A stretch of 64,000 nt of DNA from Bacteroides sp. (GTDB lineage Bacteria > Bacteroidota > Bacteroidia > Bacteroidales > Muribaculaceae): NCBI GenBank assembly GCA_014802445.1, contig JAAVCF010000002.1, positions 155,363 through 219,362 of the forward strand, in the 5' to 3' direction. The notes beneath the pieces were generated by a model. That model was not told the origin of the DNA, did no database searches, and saw nothing but the letters and a program-made list of their open reading frames with translations. Position numbers and translations under genes: made by a program. Shown here one piece after another: positions 58,661 through 64,000 of the stretch (the first letter of the stretch is position 1; each line of letters begins with the position of its first letter).

Positions 58661-60868
58661 ATGATACAGACCGTTATAAAGCGCGATGGCCGAATTGTGG
58701 GCTACAATGAAGAAAAAATCAAGGCCGCAATTCGCAAGGCGATGCTCCAGACCGAAAAGGGCGAGGACGAGTCGCTCCTCCAGAAGATTGCTGACCGCAT
58801 AGGCGTGACCGGCAATGACCGCATGACCGTCGAGGAGATTCAGGACCGTGTGGAGCTGGAGCTCATGAAGAGCCCCCGCAAGGAGGTGGCCAAGCGCTAT
58901 ATAGCCTATCGCGACCAGCGCAACATTGCCCGCCGCGCCAAGACCCGCGATATGTTCCTGGAAATCATCGAGGCTAAAAACAATGACATCACGCGTGAAA
59001 ACGCCAACATGAACACCGACTCGCCAGCGGGAATGATGATGAAATTCGCCAGCGAGACCACCAAGCCGTTTGTGGATGACTATCTCCTCTCCCCCGAAGC
59101 CCGTGAGGCGGTGAAGAACGGGTATATCCACATCCACGACAAGGACTACTACCCCACCAAATCACTCACCTGCGTGCAGCACCCCCTTGACCGTATCCTG
59201 AAGCACGGCTTCACGGCAGGCCACGGCGAGAGCCGCCCGGCCAAGCGCATTGAAACGGCGAGCATAATCGGCTGCATATCGCTGGAAACGGCGCAGAACG
59301 AGATGCACGGCGGTCAGGCCATCCCGGCGTTTGACTTCTATCTGGCACCCTTTGTGCGCTCATCGTTCATCGAGGAGCTCAAGGGCCTGGAGCAGGTGAG
59401 CGGCGAGGACCTTTCTGACCTCTACAACGTTGAGCTTGACGACTTTATCAGCAAGTCGCTCGACGGTCTCACCGGGCGCCCCCGCCTGCTGCAGCATGCC
59501 GTCAACACCACCGTGAGCCGCGTTCATCAGGCCATGGAGGCGTTTATCCACAACATGAACACCATCCACTCTCGCGGCGGCAACCAGGTGGTGTTCAGCT
59601 CCATCAACTATGGCACCGACACCTCCGCCGAGGGACGCTGCATCATCCGCGAGCTGCTCCGCTCCACCTATGAGGGTGTGGGCAACGGAGCCACTGCCAT
59701 CTTCCCTATCCAGATTTGGAAGAAGAAGCGCGGCGTGAGCTATCTGCCCTCTGACCGCAATTATGACCTCTATCAGCTTGCCTGCAAGGTCACCGCGCGC
59801 CGCTTCTTCCCCAACTTCGTGAACCTGGACGCTACGTTTAACCGCCACGAGAAGTGGGACGCAAATGACCCCGAGCGCTATAAATACGAGGTGGCAACCA
59901 TGGGATGCCGCACCCGAGTGTTCGAGAACCGCTTCGGCGAGAAAACCTCAATAGGCCGCGGCAACCTCTCCTTCACCACCATCAACATTGTGCGCATAGC
60001 CATCGAGACAATGATGATCAAGGACCCCGAGGAGCGCCTGCGCCGCTTCTTCGCCAAGCTCGACGAGGTGCTGGAAATCACCGCGCGCCAGCTCTGTGAC
60101 CGCTTTGACTTCCAGAAAACCGCCCTGGCCAAGCAGTTCCCCCTGCTGATGTCGCGCCTGTGGAACGGCGGCGAAGCGCTGCGCCCCGACGACACCATTG
60201 AGCCCGTAATCAACCAGGGCACCCTCGGCATCGGCTTCATTGGCCTGGCAGAGTGTCTGGTGGCGCTCACCGGCAAGCACCATGGCGAGAGCGAGGAGTC
60301 ACAGGCGCTGGGCCTGCGCATTGTGAGCCACATGCGCTCGCGCGTCAACGAGTTCTCCGAGCGCTATCAGCATAACTTCTCGGTGCTCGCCACTCCCGCC
60401 GAGGGCCTCAGCGGCAAGTTCACGAGCAAGGACCGCCGCTCATTCGGCGTGCTCCCCGGCATCACTGACCGCACGTATTACACCAACTCAAACCATGTGC
60501 CGGTTTACTACCACTGCTCGCCGCGCCACAAGGCCAAAATCGAGGCGCCCTATCATGAGCTGTGCGGCGGCGGCCACATCTTCTACGTGGAGATTGACGG
60601 CGACGCCACCCACAATCCTCAGGCCATTGCTGACATTGTGGACCTCATGGACAAGTATAACATTGGCTATGGCTCGGTCAACCACAACCGCAACCGCTGC
60701 ATGGACTGCGGATATGAGGACGCGCAGGACAATCTTCAGGAGTGTCCCCACTGCCACAGCCGCAACATTGACCGCCTGCAGCGCATCACGGGCTACCTTG
60801 TGGGCACCACTGACCGCTGGAACAAGGCCAAGCTGGCTGAGCTGAATGACCGTGTGGTCCACAAGTAA
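58661..60868 (+). CDS. nrdD: Anaerobic ribonucleoside-triphosphate reductase
   Basis: 735 residues from the ATG giving MIQTVIKRDGR. Class III reductase making dNTPs without oxygen through a glycyl radical. N-terminal ATP-cone (about 1-95), ten-stranded barrel core, C-terminal zinc Cys set CMDCG and CPHC, and the radical Gly in RITGYLVG near the end. The next gene, overlapping it, is its activase. Identification is firm. Confidence 0.97.
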   Translation: MIQTVIKRDGRIVGYNEEKIKAAIRKAMLQTEKGEDESLLQKIADRIGVTGNDRMTVEEIQDRVELELMKSPRKEVAKRYIAYRDQRNIARRAKTRDMFLEIIEAKNNDITRENANMNTDSPAGMMMKFASETTKPFVDDYLLSPEAREAVKNGYIHIHDKDYYPTKSLTCVQHPLDRILKHGFTAGHGESRPAKRIETASIIGCISLETAQNEMHGGQAIPAFDFYLAPFVRSSFIEELKGLEQVSGEDLSDLYNVELDDFISKSLDGLTGRPRLLQHAVNTTVSRVHQAMEAFIHNMNTIHSRGGNQVVFSSINYGTDTSAEGRCIIRELLRSTYEGVGNGATAIFPIQIWKKKRGVSYLPSDRNYDLYQLACKVTARRFFPNFVNLDATFNRHEKWDANDPERYKYEVATMGCRTRVFENRFGEKTSIGRGNLSFTTINIVRIAIETMMIKDPEERLRRFFAKLDEVLEITARQLCDRFDFQKTALAKQFPLLMSRLWNGGEALRPDDTIEPVINQGTLGIGFIGLAECLVALTGKHHGESEESQALGLRIVSHMRSRVNEFSERYQHNFSVLATPAEGLSGKFTSKDRRSFGVLPGITDRTYYTNSNHVPVYYHCSPRHKAKIEAPYHELCGGGHIFYVEIDGDATHNPQAIADIVDLMDKYNIGYGSVNHNRNRCMDCGYEDAQDNLQECPHCHSRNIDRLQRITGYLVGTTDRWNKAKLAELNDRVVHK

Positions 60869-61385
60869 TCCCTCAGGCTCAGTGACAGTTAATGTGCTTG
60901 ACATCATCCCGGGCACGAGCGTAGACGGTCCGGGACTGCGCACGGCCATCTATCTGGCCGGCTGCTCCCATGCCTGTCCGGGGTGTCAGAATCCCGGGTC
61001 ATGGGACCCCGCCGGGGGGCGCTCGATGACCGTGGCCGAGATTGTCGGGATAGTGTCGGAGAATGAGTTTCCCGTCACGCTCACCGGCGGCGACCCTCTG
61101 TTTCATCCCGAGGCCACGGGGCGGCTCGTGGAGGCTCTGCGCGGCGCAGGGGTGAGCTCCGTGTGGCTCTACACGGGCTACACCTTCGAGCAAATCCTTG
61201 ACCATCAGCGCTTGCTGGATGCCGTCAGAGGGGTCGACGTGATTGTCGACGGTCCTTTCCGCAGCGAGCTGCGTGACCCCTCGCTCTCATTCCGCGGCAG
61301 CGCTAACCAGCGCATCATCCTGCTTCCTGAATCGCTCGCCGCCGGGCGCCCCTGCCTTTGGCAGCCTCCCACGGTGGATTTCTGA
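60846..61385 (+). CDS. nrdG: Anaerobic reductase activating protein (radical SAM)
   Basis: Up to 179 residues. Radical SAM motif C-x3-C-x2-C in GCSHACPGCQ, then TLTGGDPLF. It creates the glycyl radical in NrdD with SAM and a 4Fe4S cluster. The first ATG overlaps nrdD by 23 bp; a GTG at 60882, close to the conserved VNVLDIIPGTSVDGPG, could be the true start, giving 167 residues. Identification is firm, the start is not. Confidence 0.93.
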   Translation: MTVWSTSNPSGSVTVNVLDIIPGTSVDGPGLRTAIYLAGCSHACPGCQNPGSWDPAGGRSMTVAEIVGIVSENEFPVTLTGGDPLFHPEATGRLVEALRGAGVSSVWLYTGYTFEQILDHQRLLDAVRGVDVIVDGPFRSELRDPSLSFRGSANQRIILLPESLAAGRPCLWQPPTVDF

Positions 61386-61441
61386 CCCCGGCTCCTCCCC
61401 CGAGGGCAATAAACAGCCGCGCGCGGCGTTAATATTAGCGT

Positions 61442-63850
61442 ATGAACCAGCTGAAATTTCGTTTATCCGCTATATTGCTGACCATCATGGTCATTACATC
61501 GGCTTTCGCGGCTGATAATGTTCGCATCCACGGCAAGGTTACTGACCGCGACGACAAGCCGGTGGAATTTGTCACCGTGCGAATCGGCGGCACTGCCATC
61601 GGCACCAACACCGGCCTGGAGGGTGAATATTCGCTCACCACGGCCCGCCGCGACACCATCACCGTGTTCTTCTCATGCATCGGATTCAAGGAGGAGAAGC
61701 GCATGCTGCTCGACGCGCAGGGCGACGTGACGGTCAACATGCGCCTGATGCCGTCGTCGGTTGAGCTGGGCGAGGTGGAGGTAACCGAAATCCGCCGCCA
61801 GACGGGCTCGATGGTCAGCATTGACCGCGACGACATGAAGCTCTCGCCTGACGTGTCAGGCGGCTCGGTGGAGGCGCTCATCACCACCATGGCGGGCGTC
61901 AACTCGTCCAACGAGATGTCGTCGCAATATAGCGTGCGCGGCGGCTCATACGATGAAAACAGTGTGTATATCAACGGCATAGAGGTGTATCGCCCGCTGC
62001 TCATCTCGTCGGGTCAGCAGGAGGGCCTGAGCATCATCAACCCTGACCTCGTGGGGTCAATCGGATTCTCCACGGGCGGATTCACCGCCGAGTATGGCGA
62101 CAAGATGTCGAGCGTGCTTGACATCACCTATCGTGACCCCGAGGCCTTCGAGGGCTCGGTGAGCGCATCGCTCATGGGCGCATCGCTCGCCGTAGGCCAG
62201 AGCTCCAAGAAGTTTAGCCAGCTCCACGGCATCCGCTACAAGCGCAACGCATCCCTCCTTAGCTCTATGGAAACAAAGGGCGAATATGACCCTTCGTTCT
62301 TTGACTATCAGACCTCGCTGACGCTCACCCCCTCAGCCAAGTGGCGCTTCAACTTCCTTGGCAACATTGCCGTCAACAACTACAACTTCACCCCCGTTGA
62401 TCGTCAGACCAATTTCGGCACATCGGCTGATGCAAAGCAGTTTACAGTTTATTTCGACGGTCAGGAGAAGGACAAGTTCGAAACATGGTTCGGCGCCCTG
62501 AGCGCCACATATCGCCCCTCGCGGGCCACTGACTTCACCCTCACCGCCTCGGGCTATCTGAGCAACGAACTGGTGACCTATGACATTGCCGGCGAATACT
62601 GGCTTGACCAGGCGGGCACCGACGAGGTGGGCGGCGAGCTCGGCGTGGGCCGCTATCATGAGCATGCGCGTAACCGCCTGAAGGCTTCGGTGATTTCAGT
62701 GGGTCTACGTGGCAACACCGGCATCAAGAATCACACCCTCAGCTATGGGCTGCAGCTCAACTCGGAGCGCATCATGGAGCGCTCCCGCGAGTGGGAACGC
62801 CGCGACTCGGCAGGCTATTCGCTCCCCACTGACCCTGACCTGGTGAAGGTGGTCTACAACCTTTCATCTCACCACGACATCTCCTCCACCCGCTTCTCGC
62901 TCTACGCCATGGACACCTGGCGCATCAACTCCTCACTGGGCTATTTCAACATCAATGCCGGACTCCGCATGAGCTACTGGAGCTTCAACAAGGAGTTCCT
63001 GGCCAGCCCGCGCGTCAACATCGGATTCGTGCCTGACGCTCACCCCCTCTGGACTTTCCGCTTCGCCACGGGGCTCTACTATCAGTCGCCGTTCTTCAAG
63101 GAGTATCGTGTGGCGCAGACCGATGCCGACGGCAACCAGACCATCACCCTTAACCGCGACATCAAATCGCAGCGCTCATATCAGGTGATTCTCGGCTCTG
63201 ACTACACTTTCCGCGCCATGAACCGCCCCTTCAAGCTGTCGGGCGAACTCTACTATAAGTCGCTTGGCAACCTCATCCCCTATGAGATTGACAACCTGAA
63301 GATTGTCTACTCCGGCATGAACCAGTCATCAGGCTACGCTATGGGCCTTGACATGAAGTTCTTCGGCCAGTTTGTGCCCGGCACTGACTCATGGGTGTCA
63401 TTCTCGCTGATGAAGACCCAGGAGACGCTCAACGGCAAGAAGGTGCCCCGCCCCACTGATCAGCGCTATTCGGTGGCTCTCTACTTCACCGACTACTTCC
63501 CCAAGTTTCCCAAGCTCAAATTCAGCCTCCGCGGCATCTTCAGCGACGGCCTCCCCGTCACCGCGCCCCGCTCGAGCCGCGACGTGAACTATTTCCGCAC
63601 CCCCGCCTACAAGCGCCTCGACATAGGCCTCAGCTACGGCCTCCTCACCCCCCTCAAGGACGGGCAGACACGCGACAACTTCTGGCGCCACTTCAAGAGC
63701 ATCTGGCTCGGGCTCGACTGCTTCAACCTGCTCGACATCTCCAACGTCAGCTCCTACTACTGGGTCACTGACGTCAATGAAATCCAGTATGCCGTGCCCA
63801 ACTATCTCACCCGCCGCCAGCTTAACGTGCGCCTAACCGTTGACTTCTAA
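61442..63850 (+). CDS. TonB-dependent outer-membrane receptor
   Basis: 802 residues with a Sec signal (LSAILLTIMVITSAFA), an N-terminal carboxypeptidase-regulatory-like beta-sandwich (IHGKVTDRDDKPVEFVTV), a plug domain (YSVRGGSYDENSVYINGIEV) and a 22-strand-type barrel ending LNVRLTVDF with terminal Phe. It imports a large substrate across the outer membrane with TonB energy. No SusD partner or TonB-box is visible nearby, so it is unlikely to be a standard glycan SusC. Substrate unknown. Confidence 0.9.
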   Translation: MNQLKFRLSAILLTIMVITSAFAADNVRIHGKVTDRDDKPVEFVTVRIGGTAIGTNTGLEGEYSLTTARRDTITVFFSCIGFKEEKRMLLDAQGDVTVNMRLMPSSVELGEVEVTEIRRQTGSMVSIDRDDMKLSPDVSGGSVEALITTMAGVNSSNEMSSQYSVRGGSYDENSVYINGIEVYRPLLISSGQQEGLSIINPDLVGSIGFSTGGFTAEYGDKMSSVLDITYRDPEAFEGSVSASLMGASLAVGQSSKKFSQLHGIRYKRNASLLSSMETKGEYDPSFFDYQTSLTLTPSAKWRFNFLGNIAVNNYNFTPVDRQTNFGTSADAKQFTVYFDGQEKDKFETWFGALSATYRPSRATDFTLTASGYLSNELVTYDIAGEYWLDQAGTDEVGGELGVGRYHEHARNRLKASVISVGLRGNTGIKNHTLSYGLQLNSERIMERSREWERRDSAGYSLPTDPDLVKVVYNLSSHHDISSTRFSLYAMDTWRINSSLGYFNINAGLRMSYWSFNKEFLASPRVNIGFVPDAHPLWTFRFATGLYYQSPFFKEYRVAQTDADGNQTITLNRDIKSQRSYQVILGSDYTFRAMNRPFKLSGELYYKSLGNLIPYEIDNLKIVYSGMNQSSGYAMGLDMKFFGQFVPGTDSWVSFSLMKTQETLNGKKVPRPTDQRYSVALYFTDYFPKFPKLKFSLRGIFSDGLPVTAPRSSRDVNYFRTPAYKRLDIGLSYGLLTPLKDGQTRDNFWRHFKSIWLGLDCFNLLDISNVSSYYWVTDVNEIQYAVPNYLTRRQLNVRLTVDF

Positions 63851-63871
63851 GCCCATCAGCGCACACCGCGC

Positions 63872-64000
63872 TTAACCGGCCGCGCTGTCAAGAATCTCGG
63901 CGATGGAGCGGGCACCTTTCTGGCGAAGGTAAGCGTCGAGGCCGCTCTCGCCCGAGGCCTCCTGCCGGAGGCGATACTGGCGCGAACGCTCGCGGTCGGC
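63872..64000 (-). CDS. 3' end of an unidentified gene (partial)
   Basis: The last 42 codons of a leftward gene, starting outside the window and ending at TAA. The visible end is charged and helical (RERSRQYRLRQEASGES, then LRQKGARSIAEILD). It is too short to name. It converges on the TonB receptor gene, 21 bp from its stop. Confidence 0.6.
   Translation of the reverse strand, partial: ADRERSRQYRLRQEASGESGLDAYLRQKGARSIAEILDSAAG

Noticed and set aside
1..64000. CRISPR array or insertion sequence
   Set aside because: No regularly spaced direct repeats and no transposase-like frame or terminal inverted repeats were seen.

Overview
The window is a 64 kb stretch of a Bacteroidales chromosome. The support is the recurrent promoter form TTG-N19-20-TAnnTTTG, long-form IspG, dipeptidyl peptidase III with HECLGH, lipoproteins and small outer-membrane barrels ending in aromatic residues, an HU-like/SPOR fusion, and class-specific versions of PrmC, RecX and omega. 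The high GC content and gene set suggest Muribaculaceae, but this is inference. No rRNA, CRISPR array, insertion sequence, integrase or prophage was found. Almost all of it is core genome, with two visibly AT-rich accessory patches.

Layout. 1-3.2 kb: ATP-grasp protein, then a leftward sugar-phosphate isomerase/TPR/ribH operon. 3.3-9.3 kb: accessory islet with a Hanks-type kinase, an 866-residue membrane protein, two lipoproteins and three broken gene remnants. 9.7-14.7 kb: a small putative regulator, then an operon of mtnN, luxS, an AlbA_2 protein, a PQQ-propeller lipoprotein and an esterase. 14.7-18.1 kb: maf, kdsC-like, DUF2520 and nitroreductase genes, and an HU-like/SPOR protein. 18.3-22.9 kb: purE-ispG-ribD-amylase operon. 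22.9-25.1 kb: barrel protein, a cobalamin riboswitch with no gene behind it, and an AT-rich acyltransferase. 25.2-28.0 kb: YtxH/holin-like envelope cluster, prmA and a barrel protein. 28.1-31.0 kb: GH3 glucosidase and a Spy-like protein. 31.2-37.9 kb: prmC-recX-comF, two barrel proteins, DPP III and an RlmI-like methyltransferase. 38-43.7 kb: dxr-rseP, GNAT, WG-repeat and NlpC/P60 proteins, rpsO. 43.8-46.0 kb: bamD with omega, and a lipoprotein. 46.1-53 kb: PASTA-rluD, then acyltransferase-phosphoesterase-tex-HPPK-like. 53-58.3 kb: comEC, a YeiH-like transporter, aroE, a twin ABC ATPase and tRNA-Cys. 58.6-64 kb: nrdDG, a TonB-dependent receptor and a partial gene.

How the genes work together: MtnN and LuxS act in sequence on S-adenosylhomocysteine (methyl-cycle detoxification/AI-2). 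RibD and RibH are both riboflavin enzymes. IspG and Dxr are both MEP-pathway enzymes. KdsC-like and KdsD-like proteins could supply Kdo. BamD, RseP and the small barrels belong to the envelope. NrdD/NrdG make deoxynucleotides anaerobically.

The most unusual observations are the orphan, promoter-equipped cobalamin riboswitch; the kinase/membrane-protein islet with chimeric duplicated fragments; and three promoters placed so close to the start codon that the mRNAs should be leaderless.
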